From Hordeum vulgare subsp. vulgare (lineage: Eukaryota > Streptophyta > Magnoliopsida > Poales > Poaceae): a stretch of 64,000 nucleotides of DNA. Positions 1-10,900 of the stretch are shown here, piece after piece. Both the position numbers and the translations under genes were made by a program. A model generated the notes under the pieces. The model had not been told where the DNA came from. It worked only from the letters and a program-made list of their open reading frames with translations, and made no database searches. The stretch lies in NCBI RefSeq assembly GCF_904849725.1, contig NC_058519.1:182765703-182829702 (forward strand), read 5' to 3'. Position 1 is the first letter of the stretch. Each line of letters starts with the position of its first letter.

Positions 1-485
1 AACACTACCAACATTTTCCACTTTTCAGAAATGCCCTCCCACCACCGCTCGCTCTCTCATTCCCCTCGACCGCCTCTGGCTCACTCTCGTTCCCCTCTCA
101 CCCACCCCCTGTCGCTCCCCTCCAGATCCACGCCGTCGCCGGCCTTCCCTCGCCGTCGTCGCTGTCCTCTCCTCTTAGTTGTCACCGGCCTCTCGTCGCC
201 TTCCTTTCCCCCAACCACCGCGCACCCCGTTTCCTCCCACCGCGCACCCCGTTTCCTCCCACTGCTCACCCTGGTCAAAAGTTTGATTTTTTAGGCGCCG
301 ACGACGAGCTTCTTCCTCGACGGAGTAGATGGCGGACAGTGCTAGTGGAGCAAGACTACTAGCAGGAAGGGCACCTCGTTTCTTCCTCATCTTGAATCGG
401 GGACAAGGAAGCTGGGGCAGATCAGGCGAGCAGCGTGGCTTGCAAGAAGGTTGGTGGGAGGTTGGTGGAGAGGCTGCTAGCAGGA
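1..485. other. GC-rich leader, no gene recognised
   Basis: Pyrimidine-rich then GC-rich sequence with short open frames that show no recognisable domain. A 22-bp unit is duplicated in tandem at 219-240 and 241-262. The 3' part (about 300-485) reads openly into the wax-synthase-like fragment that follows, so it may be diverged flanking sequence of that fragment. I see no promoter or RNA gene here. Confidence 0.4.
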
Positions 486-890
486 GGGTCCAGCGCGCGC
501 TGCTGGTGCTGGGCATGGGTCTGGAGTCGCAGTTCGACCGGCCGTACCTGTCGGCGTCGCTGTGGGACTTCTGGGGCCGGCGCTGGAACCTGTCGGTGCC
601 CGTCGTGCTCCGGTCGGGCGTGTACCGCCCCGTGCGCGCGCGCCTGGGCCCGGCCGCCGGGGTGCTCGCGGCGTTCGTGGTGTCCGGGCTGGTGCACGAG
701 CTCATGTTCTACCCACCGGGGAGGACATGGTGCGGCCGCCCATCGGGGAGGCGACGGCCTTCTTCGCGCTGCACGGCGCATGCACTGTGGCGGAGGCGTG
801 GTGGGCGAGGCACCAGGGGTGGTGGGCGAGGCACCAGGGGTGGTGGCGACCGCCCCGGCTGGTTGCCACCCCATCGATAGCTTCCACACA
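486..890 (+). pseudogene. Wax synthase-like acyltransferase fragment (MBOAT), frameshifted
   Basis: The frame containing [19 protein letters not shown], followed by [17 protein letters not shown], matches the conserved core of plant wax synthases (long-chain-alcohol O-fatty-acyltransferases, multi-span ER enzymes that make wax esters). The family's NFWGRRW-type motif and the (L/V)HE histidine are both visible. Near 715 the similarity moves to another frame ([20 protein letters not shown]), so there is an indel. A 21-bp unit is duplicated at 801-821 and 822-842, repeating the ARHQGWW-type stretch. No upstream half or proper start is present, so this is a truncated, broken copy. It ends just before a fragment of an unrelated transporter gene, which suggests transposon-mediated capture. 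The family call is firm; the exact paralogue is not. Confidence 0.75.
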
Positions 891-1030
891 CCGCAGGGTG
901 CAAAGCTTGTCAAGTATGATTGTCCATAACTAAATTTGTACAGTTCGTGTCTGAATTTGCATGCTTGCCAATTTAATTAATTACAGATTGTTGCACTCGA
1001 CTCGACTGGATTGCTGTTGCATGTAAGTTG

Positions 1031-1365
1031 CAGGTGAAGACGCTGGGCAAGTTTTTCGCGATGAGCTTCAGCTGGGGCTTCTTCCAGTGGTTCTACACCG
1101 GCGGCAAAGACTGCGGATTCAGTTCCTTCCCCACCTTGGGCCTCGAGGCACGCAAACAAAAGTATGTTCCTTTAGAAATGTCAGCAACTTTTCACATTTC
1201 ATGGCTAGCTAGCCTAAAGTTTGTAAATACTCCAAGTTCTAGGTTCTTCTTCGACTTCTTCCCAGGTGTTGGGCATGCAGAAAATGATTATTTGTTGTTG
1301 GGTCGATTTGCAATGAATCAATCCAGGTTCTTCTTTGACTTCTTCCCAGCAGCCTCCACGGCATC
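1031..1365 (+). pseudogene. Yellow-stripe-like (YSL) transporter exon fragment
   Basis: The translation GKFFAMSFSWGFFQWFYTGG, then DCGFSSFPTLGLEA, is characteristic of plant YSL metal-nicotianamine transporters (OPT superfamily, membrane proteins moving Fe/Cu/Zn chelates). A GT donor follows AAACAAAA near 1161. An acceptor near 1250 restores the frame into FFFDFFP, the family's F-Y/F-FDF motif, so a genuine exon-intron-exon piece is retained. The second exon breaks off after about seven residues. A second copy of the FFFDFFP stretch appears at about 1326-1350, indicating a local duplication. Nothing else of the roughly 650-700-residue protein is present. Its position next to a wax-synthase fragment in the same orientation argues for a chimeric capture rather than a decayed resident gene. 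Confidence 0.75.
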
Positions 1366-1429
1366 GTCGGCTACCGGGTACGCTTGCACCCCTCTCTTGT
1401 CCTTGTGATTCCATCGTCGTTGCAGCAAG

Positions 1430-1904
1430 GATTGATATGAATGGTGCATGTTAATTTTTGAGCTTAGCTTAGCTCTTCGCTCCCAATTTGCTGCATGCCC
1501 AGGAACACAAAGAAACCAACCATTTTGTTGGAGCAGTACTCCTCTCTTGTCTCCTTACAACAGTAGTTGTACACCTGTTTTGGAGTAGTGTAAGAGTAGC
1601 TTAGTTCCTTCTTTTCTCTTCTCTTATTTCCAAGTACCCCTCTTGTGCCCTCCATTATTTTAATTTTCTTTAATTAAAATTAAACTAGAAGAATTTCTTT
1701 AATTAAAATTGAAATTAAACTTGAAGAGTCCAAATGATCATAAAAATGAGAAAATTCAAAAACTTATCATACAAACAAGGTGTTATACACACGAGGGGTT
1801 CAAATGATCATACTCCACATGAGCTCATAATCACAAGGATGCAACACAACAAGAGAATGTCTCATCACAAAATACAACAAGGAATACAAATGATCACAAC
1901 AAGA
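1430..1904. other. AT-rich spacer with short direct repeats
   Basis: No gene seen. A TTTCTTTAATTAAAATT-type motif is repeated at about 1668 and 1696. The sequence TACTCCTCTCTTGTCTCC near 1535 loosely resembles the mariner terminus at 5207 but is not close enough to call as its left end. Confidence 0.4.
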
Positions 1905-2376
1905 CTCATCTCACTCATCAAGCATCTCAACAAGCCTCATCTCACTCCTCAAGCATCTCAACAAGCCTCATCTCACTCCTCAAGCATCTCAACAAGCCTC
2001 ATCTCAAGCATCTGAACAAGCCTCATCTCACTCCTCAAGCATCTCAACAAGCCTCATCTCACTCCTCAAGCATCTGAACAAGCCTCATCTCAAGCATCTG
2101 AACAAGCCTCATCTCACTCCTCAAGCATCTGAACAAGCGTCATCTCACTCCTCAAGCATCTCAACAAGCCTCATCTCACTCCTCAAGCATCTGAACAAGC
2201 CTCATCTCAAGCATCTGAACAAGCCTCATCTCACTCCTCAAGCATCTGAACAAGCGCATCTCACTCCTCAAGCATCTCAACAAGCCTCATCTCAAGCATC
2301 TGAACAAGCCTCATCTCACTCCTCAAGCATCTCAACAAGCCTCATCTCACTCCTCAAGCATCTGAACAAGCGTCAT
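1905..2376. repeat. Minisatellite, 31-bp unit with a shorter 24-bp variant
   Basis: About 470 bp consist of repeats of AAGCATCT(C/G)AACAAGCCTC plus ATCTC and an optional ACTCCTC block. Units with the block are 31 bp and units without it are 24 bp. Copies differ by single bases, for example AACAAGCG for AACAAGCC. The array abuts the 3' end of the mariner transposase and may be part of that element's 3' region. There is no coding signal of its own. Confidence 0.85.
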
Positions 2377-2384
2377 GTTAAGCA

Positions 2385-4361
2385 CTAGTGAACTCTCTCC
2401 ATTAGCCCTAAATTGTGTAGGGCATTTGCATACACCTCTCGAGGGCATGAAAGCCGTAGAGGTAGAATTCCAAGATTCTCCAGCCTTTCTTTGTTCGCAT
2501 GGGGTATTTTATACTCATTGCCACCAGCATTGTTCAAGATCTCTATCATGCAAGCCTGTAGAGATAGGAAAAATCTTTTCAGTTTGTAAACCTCGTAGTC
2601 TTCAAATTCCTCTAACACTCCATTAATTAGATCTTGAAGTGTTTTAGGGCTCACGCAATCTGTCACAGATTGCAATGAGTTGAAAAACCCAAGGTCAAGC
2701 GCATTCAAATCAGGACTGTTGGAGGGTTATTGTATTATTCTGACGTCCATTCCAGTTCTTGAAACGGCTTCTAAAAATTCCGGGTCAGTAGGTAGTATGT
2801 GGAGCTTGGCATTGTCATGTTATATATAGATTGTCTGCCAACATCACTTTCAGGCCAAACAACTTGTATTGCTGCCAAGACGTTCTCTATCAAGAATTCC
2901 CGCATCACCTTTCTGTCGACTTTTATTGATTTTGTCTCTATTGTGCCTCTAGGTCTATTATTACTTTTCCTCTGAGCTGGAACTTCTTTCACGAATGGCC
3001 AAATACCAATTTTCCCAGAGAACATCACATTTCCTTCACTATCCCATCTTGGCCTAGCAACTACCGTCAAGAACATGATTTTTCCAATACAGTTGCTGCT
3101 TAGTATAGTTCTTGTAGGCTCTTCCTCCCCATCCAAGAGATAATAGTTCCTGTTTCTCTTTGTCATATAAAACCATTTCTCGTCAATATGGACAATGTTG
3201 TGCATAGATTTGAATTTAAACCTTGGTGTTTCTATTGTTGTCTCATCAAGCATTGACAAGCAGAATTTCATCCTACTAATCTTATTCTTGTCCTTCAGAA
3301 CAGGCTTCACGGTATTTGTATGTCTCTTTATGAGCTTCAGCTTGAACTTCCTATGAAATGTGCTAGGGCTGCAACCCAGTTGCCAAGCTAGTGATCTTAT
3401 AGTCTACCTCTTGTTCAGTGGTATTGTTGGGATCCGCTCTAGGTTGATGTTCTTTGGCTTTCTTCCACATCTTCCCTTTTTTTGGTTGGAAACATCTACC
3501 TCCAAACCATCTGCAATTTGCTTCATGGCCTTCTGCCAAACTCTTTGTATACTCCTCACATCTACCTTAAAAAATTGTGCAACGTCTTTCTTGTCATTTC
3601 TCTTGAACTTTCCGCCTCTACTCATACACAATGTATGCAGTGCTACATAAGCATCATATTTTTCCTGGTCGCTGAGGGTTTTCCTTTTTGTAACTCCTTG
3701 CTCAACAACTGCAACAGCCAAGAAAAAATATTAGTCCCACTGAAATGATCAAATGATCAAATGAATATTACAACAAGAAAATACTTCCCAGAAAAAACTG
3801 TATAGCAAATATTTTTAACAAGCGAAACACTGCAGAGAAATGCCATCTCAAGATTCTTAACATAAAAGATATTTGCAGCTGCAATACTTTTTCAAAGCAG
3901 TAGTACCTTTTAGATATATTCAGTTTTCTCTTTAATACTGAAAGCGTTGCATTTCTTCCAACTTAGCCAAGGTCTTTGTAAAAAATATTTTCTGTAGACC
4001 AGAATCATGCTACATAGCCAACGGGAAACGTCTGAAATTCTACTCTCCAAATGGTACCAGAATCATGCTACATAGCCAACGGGATGAATAGAAACAAAAC
4101 AGACCAGCATTGACACTATGTCGTTCATTGACTAACGCCACATACCAGCATTGGATTTGCATAGTCAAGTGTAAATGAGTTCAGGCTTCAAACTAATCCA
4201 GTTCATGTTAATACGCCATAGACCAGCATTGGATATGTACCTTGCTCGACACTGACTGCATCATGACCGGGATCAATGCCCTCTTCTTCTTCTTCCATGT
4301 TGATATCATCTTGGAGTATGTCTTCTTCTTGGGCTGGAGTACAATTGAGATCAAACTACAT
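2385..4361 (-). pseudogene. Plant mariner-like (MLE) transposase, decayed
   Basis: Minus-strand exons encode a mariner transposase of the plant type. Exon 1 (4361-4241) contains FDLNCTPAQEED, the usual N-terminal motif. The intron has GT at 4240-4239 and AG just before 3708. Exon 2 contains the helix-turn-helix region (KTLSDQEKYDAYVALH, then CGRKPKN), the first catalytic aspartate in HIDEKWFYM, and the C-terminal stretch LDLGFFNSLQS. This enzyme would cut and paste DNA at TA sites. The copy is dead: the only ATG before FDLN is followed immediately by TAG (4358-4356), there is a stop after NKR near 3403, and the frame shifts near 2800-2710 around the second and third catalytic acidic residues. 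The intron (3709-4240) holds no other feature I can identify. Confidence 0.85.
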
Positions 4362-5207
4362 GCCTTTGCCCTGATTATGTCTCTGCTTTTTCAGCTGCTA
4401 CCTCTTCTGGACCATTGAGTTGGACCTGCTGGACCTGGAGCCTGTTCAGATACTGCCACAATGTAAGTTCATGCAACATCAAGAACTGTAGTACTCCAAC
4501 ATCATGTAACTGTACTCCTGTCATGAAAATGATGTTGGATGATGTTATACTCCACTGAGTAAAAGTGATTTTGTTCCTGTAGCACTGCATCATGTAACCA
4601 TACTCCACATCATGTTACTCCAGTACTTCCTATGGAGTAGTAATGCACTGATTTTTGTCATGCTCCAACATCATGCAACTACTCCAACATCATGCTCCAG
4701 TACTAATTTTTGTGATGCTAAGATTTGTTGATACAGCCTCAACATCATGCTACTGAATTGCCCGTGAGCAGGACGTGGAGCCGGCGGTGAAATGCGGTAC
4801 CTGGAGCTGGCGAGGCCCTAGGAAGGTGGAGGCGATCTGCAGCAGGGCGTTGGCCAGGAAACCTCAAGGACAGGAGGTGGCTTGGCGCTGGCCAGGTCCT
4901 CTCCGGCACAGGGAGAGGCGATCTGCAACACGGCGCTCGCGAGATGGGAGAGGGATATACTGGGCGGCGAGATGGGAGGGGATCTGTTAGGCGGAGGTGG
5001 GCGTTGGAGGTGGGCGGCGCTGGAGGTGGGGGCGTTGGAGGTGGGGGCGATGGAGGTGGGGGGCAATTCAAAATTGTTGTACGATTCCTTTTTTTTATTG
5101 TAACGATTCGCCCCTGTAATGGATCTAAGGGGTAGACATGTCTTTTGGACGATTTTGAGAGGATGTCTTAAAACTCCCCAGCGTCATATATTTCGGGACA
5201 GAGGGAG
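4362..5207 (-). mobile_element. Mariner element 5' region and terminal inverted repeat
   Basis: This stretch lies upstream of the minus-strand transposase. It ends at 5207 in a Stowaway/mariner-type terminus (GACAGAGGGAG on the plus strand, CTCCCTCTGTC on the minus strand) followed by TA at 5208-5209, the expected target duplication. A G-rich short tandem repeat (GGAGGTGGG(G/C)GCG units) occupies about 4985-5066, and degenerate CTCCAACATCATG motifs recur at 4490-4750. The matching left terminus was not found, so the element's full extent is unresolved. Confidence 0.6.
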
Positions 5208-5209
5208 TA

Positions 5210-6690
5210 TATGTCACCATCTGATAGCTGTCAGTTGTGTGGAGCGACAGACTCGTGGCGTCATTCCCTACTCGAGTGCATGACATCGACGTGTGTCTGG
5301 GCTTTGGTCGATGGTGATCTAGCTGGGCACTTAATTGCTATGACAGACACAAGCGTCAAAACAGTGGCTATTTGGGATGATGGATACGTTATCACATGAA
5401 GCTTGTCACCCTCACGGTGACTCTTTGGGCTATATGAACAGCAAGGCGGAAGGCCATCCATGAGTCTATTTTCCATGGTCCTCTTGCCACACATATGTTC
5501 GTTCGGCGCTTCATTGCTGAATTGGAGAGCATGAAGAATGCCACTAGAGACCCATCAATGACCGGCTGAGCATAGCGTCAAGTATTGGTGGACGAACATG
5601 TTGAAGCCCAACACAGTGAACCGGAAGGCCATGGCTTTCCTGACTATGCTTGTTAGTTGGGTTATTTGAAACGAGAGAAACGCTAGAGTTTTTAGGAAGA
5701 AATCAACGCCGCCCTTCTACATCCTAAAACTTATTCAAGATGAAGCAAAGCTTTGGGTCACGGCAGGAGCTAGACACCCATGTATCATCATGCCGCGAGA
5801 GTAGTTGTTATTTCTTTTGTTGTTGGGCGGGCTACGACGTGGAGCCATTAACTTGTTCCGTAAAACTTTCCTTCTTTATTAATATATGAAGCAAGTCTTT
5901 TGCCACTGTTTAAAAAAATGCCACTAGACCGATGAGACCTACTCCTGCAACAAATGTTCAGGAGTACCAGGTTTGGACGCCTCCTCCATCAGAGATGTTT
6001 GAGATCAATGTGGATGGAGGGCTCTCCCAAGATAGATTCATGGGCGCATCCTCTGATGTATGCCGTGATGATAAGGGCCTTTACTTAGGGTCCTCAATGA
6101 TGGTCTTTCAAGGAATTAATGACCCGAGCTGTCTTGAAACACTAGCATGTCGAGAAGCGCAAGCACTTGTCAAGACCTGGATCTGGGAAGAATTGTCATC
6201 TCATGTGATAGTAAGAGTGTTGTCAATGATATAAAGCATGGTTCACGAGGGAAGAACTGCGTAATAACTCAAGAGATCAATGCAAATCAACAGCTTTTTT
6301 AAGCATGTGGTACCCTGTTTAAGAATTCGTTCGATTAATCAGTTAACTTATTGATTAATCCCTACTCATAGGATCAAGATGTAGCCGATTAACTCATAAA
6401 TCGTCTGATTAATTGATTAAATGATCGATTAACTTATTAATCCCCTACTCACCAACCAACGAAGCAAATAAACAATGATGTGGTACCATCTTCAAAGGTA
6501 GGGACATAAACAAAGAAGCTCATAGCTTGGTTAAATTCTCAGTTTCTCTTAACCAGGGTCGCCACTTATGGCTAGGCTATCCACGGACCCTTTTGCTATT
6601 CCTTTGAACTTCCCTATTAGTCAATAAAGTGTCCTTTACCCCTAAAAAACAAGAAAGCCCAGTGAATCTCAAAAAAAAAATCCAGTGGGG
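5210..6690 (+). mobile_element. LINE 3' end: zf-RVT and RNase H remnants, poly(A) tail
   Basis: This is the C-terminal part of a non-LTR retrotransposon ORF2. A zinc-binding reverse-transcriptase domain is visible at 5211-5400 (SDSCQLCGATDSWRHSLLEC). An RNase H domain starts near 5950 (WTPPPSEMFEINVDGG) and continues after 6488 (GRDINKEAHSLVKFSVSLNQ, then GRHLWLGYP). The stop lies near 6622, followed by an A-run at 6670-6680. Several frameshifts are present, and the 5' part of ORF2, including the RT core, is missing, as in 5'-truncated LINE insertions. The RNase H region is interrupted by a 163-bp insertion. The left boundary coincides with the mariner terminus. Confidence 0.8.
6315..6477. 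mobile_element. 163-bp MITE with 10-bp target duplication
   Basis: The direct repeat ATGTGGTACC at 6305-6314 and 6478-6487 flanks 163 bp of AT-rich sequence. Skipping the insert makes the flanking LINE RNase H reading colinear (ACGTIFKGRDINKEAH). The ends share TGTTTA and TTCGTT in inverted orientation, an imperfect terminal inverted repeat. A 9-10-bp duplication is typical of Mutator-like elements. The interior is rich in ATTAAT/CGATTAA palindromic motifs. Confidence 0.65.
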
Positions 6691-6929
6691 AGGGGAGTGG
6701 GCGGGTTGCAACAGAATAGTTTTCCAAGATACTCAGGTGAACGAAGCCAGCGTCTTATATCTCATCAAGCAAGACATTCTTCTAACCCACTGTCACCATG
6801 CAATGGATGTCACAGACTCAAAAAAAACGCAATGGATATCAAGCAAGCAAAACACTCTTCAACTCACTGTCACCATGCAATGGATCTCGGACTGTAAGAA
6901 CGAACCACCTCCGGAGCCAGACTAACTTA

Positions 6930-7130
6930 GGCACTGTTCGGCAATGCTCCGCTCCGCGGAGCCAGCTTGGACCAGCTCCAAAAAATTTAACTGGACTCCA
7001 CTCCGCTCCGGCGCGGAGCGGAGGGAATCCAAACGCCGCATTAATATTGATTTTGTACCAATACATGGAGCCCGAGCTCCAAAAGGCATTTTTGCACAGA
7101 GCTGCCTCAAAAAAAATTGGAACGGAGAAG
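6930..7130. repeat. GC-rich palindromic segment, possible MITE
   Basis: A perfect 12-bp palindrome GCTCCGCGGAGC lies at 6951-6962. A hairpin with 10-bp arms (CTCCGCTCCG) and a GCG loop lies at 7001-7023. The flanking words (GGCACTGTTCGGCAA...GAGCTCC...AAAAAATT) resemble small hAT-type MITEs of grasses, but I could not define ends or a target duplication. Confidence 0.35.
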
Positions 7131-7373
7131 GTAAGTAATTTTATCCTCACGAACCAGATTGTTGTGTGTCTACAATAAACAAGTACTGCTAGAAAATTAG
7201 GATTGTAGAACATGGCATCTGATTGTAGAACATGGCATTTGCGATGCTTCTTCCTGAACTAAATCCACAACAAAACTTGTGGACCGAGGGAGTACTAGTT
7301 CTCCCTGGACAGCTGATAGTTAGATGTATATCATTTACATTCTCGATGAATTGTTATTAACACCAATCTATTA

Positions 7374-7453
7374 CTCCCTTTGTACCGAAATACTTGTAGT
7401 TGGGGGAACCAGTACTAGTTTCCCCAGCTACAAGTATTTCAGTGCAGAGGGAG
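7374..7453. mobile_element. Stowaway MITE, 80 bp
   Basis: The element starts CTCCCTTTGTACCGAAATAC and ends with its near-perfect inverse (GTATTTCAGTGCAGAGGGAG). TA flanks it at 7372-7373 and 7454-7455. The arms extend inward (ACTTGTAG/CTACAAGT, then GGGG/CCCC), so nearly the whole element folds into one hairpin. It lies downstream of the 3' end of the ORRM2-like gene. Confidence 0.9.
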
Positions 7454-7495
7454 TATTTTTTTAGTACAAGTATAGATAAACATCATGCATACCTA

Positions 7496-7659
7496 CTCCC
7501 TCCGTTCCTAAATACAGTATAAGTTTTTTTTTAGAGATTTGACTAGTAGACTACATACGGAGTTAAATGAGTGAATCTACACTGTAAAGTATGTTTATAT
7601 ACATACGTATGGTCCTTTAGTAAAACCTTTAAAAAGACTTATATTTAGGAACGAGGGAG
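7496..7659. mobile_element. Stowaway MITE, 164 bp (Thalos-like)
   Basis: Its termini are CTCCCTCCGTTCCTAAATA and the inverse TATTTAGGAACGAGGGAG, flanked by TA at 7494-7495 and 7660-7661. The AGTAGACTACATACGGAG-type interior is familiar from abundant Triticeae Stowaway elements. It lies about 250 bp downstream of the ORRM2-like stop codon and may be within or just beyond its 3' untranslated region. Confidence 0.95.
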
Positions 7660-7661
7660 TA

Positions 7662-7908
7662 CATGTATATGGCAGTTCACTGTTGGACACTGATCGTATC
7701 TGTAACGAAGTTTAAATTATAGCTAGTGGCAAATGTTACAGTTACACAGACGTATACAAGTGAAACTATGATCAATTCCATAACCGTACCGGAATAGTTC
7801 AAGCGACCAACACTAGATTTTATCCCTTCCTCGACAATTTTTTGGAAATCAACTTCCAATTGGTAGCATATAAATTGAGAACAAGCCATTTCTGATCGAG
7901 AGAACTAA
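7662..7908 (-). other. Probable 3' UTR of the ORRM2-like gene
   Basis: About 250 bp lie between the stop codon at 7911-7909 (minus strand) and the Stowaway element. No separate gene is recognised. The position suits a 3' untranslated region, but no clear polyadenylation signal could be assigned. Confidence 0.45.
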
Positions 7909-10900
7909 CTAGCTAGGGTATTGGTAGCCAGATGACTGTGTACCCGCTGATTGCGGCGGCTGCTGGGCTTCTCTCTGCTTGGCGTACTCCGCAAATATCA
8001 CCCAACCATCGAAGAACTACAACAAAAAAGGGGGCCTAGTGTCACAAGAGTAGATTAAAAGTTGCTAAGAAACAGTGTAGACAATGTTTCGTGTCACCTA
8101 GACCAAGATAAGTAAGAAACGTCAGCTAATAACTGATCTACTGTTTCCGAGTTCCCATGTGGACACGATTATGCATATGTTTCATTATTTGGACAAGAAC
8201 AAGTGTTCCCTCTACCACACCATGAATCATCCGGGTAGTGCATTAGCTGATCAATATAATGACTCACCTTTCCATCCATGCCTTTTATGCCCTCAGCAGC
8301 TTCTTCTACGGTTGCATATTTCACAAAGCCAAACCCTCTAGAGTATCCAGATATTCTATCAGTGATGACTCTTGCTGCAAATATCGTGACAATTGGATTT
8401 AGTAGTAGTACAGAGAGGAATGAGTTACAGAGCTGAGAACCACTTACCATCGGTAACCTGACCGAATTTCGAGAAGGCTTCCCTCAGTCCGTCAGATGTC
8501 GTGCGCTTATTCAAACCTGCATAGGTACAAGAACAAATTTCAAAATGAACACTAACAAGACTACAGAAATAATTCCTATATCATTGTCATCAACATTTTC
8601 TTCTGTAAATAAAATGAATTATTGACATCCAAACCACATGAACTACTGGCATCCCACTACAAAAAATCAAACAGCCCTCAAGACAATATACCAACTTTTG
8701 CTTTTCCAGGGCAGAAGTCAGTAGTTACTTAGCACGCATGATAGGAAACTGTAGTGAAGAGAACTGGGAAATGCTATGGAGAACTGCCTAACGCCACTCC
8801 CTCAAATCTCACCCTCCATCCTACATCACACGACGTTTGTCTTTAGCATCCCTCCATTAACCAAAATGTATTATTCTATTTCAAGCTCCTGTACATCTCT
8901 TTGTATTTTAGGTACACACAATACCCGCATGACATCACCCAGTGTACAGGCATCGCAATTAATGGAATATGCTTGAGAAAATATAAGTCTCTTTCTGGTT
9001 TTGCTTTGTTATAAAAAGAGTAATAGCGAAAAGGGGCAACTAGATGACCTGGTAGCTGATCAGTTGGAGACTTTCGACCACAACATTTTCCTTACATCGC
9101 TAACAGAATATTTCCGAAAAGCATTGACAAAAGATAATCATGCCTTATGGACAATTCCAAGTCTCATCAGTCAAAACTATTAATTGCATGTTTAGTTCCT
9201 GTTAAAATAGTATGTCTGGACCAAATACAGATAATTCATGTTCTGCACTATATTAACTACTCAAAAAAGGGAATGCTTGGTTGATGCCTAGCATTGCCAC
9301 AAGTAACACATGTAAAATGTGGCTGCTACAAGGACTGGCAAACAAAATGATCACAAGGACGGCAAAGTTTGGCAAATAAAGTTGAGTCTATGACATAGTG
9401 TGGCAATGTAAGGAATGCATGCCTAAAGAATTGTGGTGCAACTCAGAAGTGCATGACTATACCTTGTTGCCAAAACTTTGCCTACTAAAAACTCGCCTCC
9501 TATCTTGCTCAAAGTGGATACAAACAAGAGTCTTTGAGGCGGTATCACAGCCCTCTGTGTTGGACCTGCTGCCACACCTCAGTTTCGGGCCGCATTGGAG
9601 GAACTAGGGGGCCATCCTTCTTGCTAGTTCAAAGCTCCTGCATCCTCCTTAATAGAGTCCCTGGGAGTAAGATCCATGGTCAGGGTCTGCAGAAAGGAGA
9701 CCCCTCTGTCCCCTGTGCTATTCATTCTGGCTATTGAAGTCCTAAGTGCCTTATTCAAGAGTCGAGACAGCCGGACCATCCAACATGTTCCAATCTTTTG
9801 GGTCATGTGGGCATCCGTCACCAGGTGTCAGCTAGATGCTGGTGATGTGCTGGTCTTTTTCAGACCCAGATGCGGTGAATGCACTGCTGGAGGCCTGGAG
9901 CAAGTGTGCCACCACATCCACTAGACCTTGGTGCTGCTACTTCCAGCCTCACAACTAATATGAGCAAGTGCTCTGAGAAGAACACCCAGCTAGTCCTCCA
10001 GCCCCTCCCTTGTGCGGCGAAGCATTTGCCTTGCATCTACCCTGGGCTGCATTTGTCAATTGAGAAATGGTGAAAGCAGGACCTCCAGGCTCCAGCTAAG
10101 CTCCCAACCTGGAACACAAGCATGGTGACCAGGGGCGGCCGGTTAGCTCACCAAGACAATGCTCTCCACTCTCTCAGTGTTTCACATGCAGTGGTTTCCA
10201 TTGAAGATCTAGCTGCTTAAGGCAATTGAGAGCCACCATTGTGCCCTCATCCAGAAGGGCACCAAAAAAGTGGCAGCCAGGCGCCGTCTTGTCGTTGGAG
10301 TGTTGTCTGTGTACCCTATGAGTATGGAGGTCTTAGCATCTTAAACTTCTTGGTTACGCACACCATGTTAGGTGGATGCGGCTGCACCATACCAACGCTG
10401 TGCGCACCTGGGCCGATCTCACCATACAGCACATGGTCCAGCAGATGTTACAGTAAACTTTGCGTTTGGAGATGGCCAGATCACCCTGTTCTGGCTTGAT
10501 GGAGAATCAGTCAACTCCAGCGCTGGGCCCTTTGGTCCAAGACTGTCGAGATTCAAGAATCTAGGAAGGTCTCTGAGGCAATGGATGGGCTAGCTTGGGT
10601 CCACGTCATCACTGACGTGTTCACGGTCACTGACCTAGCCTAGTTTAGTAACTCTCCCTGTGGAGCCGTGGTTCTGGCACCACCCTCATCGCTTGCCAAG
10701 AATGTGGCCCTTCGGCGTCAGTCCTCAGATTTGCAATACTTGGCGCAATCAGCTCATAAAGTGTTCTTCCTTGGTCACACCACCTTCACTTGCTAATCAC
10801 TGAAAAGCCATGTGCCCCTAAAGTGTTGGCTTTTGAACGTGCATATGCAGCTGTACAGGCGTGCCTATACGATTCTTGCTTCGGCCGGCTACTTGACGGA

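Noticed and set aside
1530..1555. TACTCCTCTCTTGTCTCC as the left end of the mariner element
   Set aside because: Matching it to the right terminus needs three extra T residues, and no further arm similarity follows.
4745..5071. Proline-rich minus-strand open frame
   Set aside because: It arises from the G-rich short tandem repeat near the mariner terminus and has no domain or splice context.
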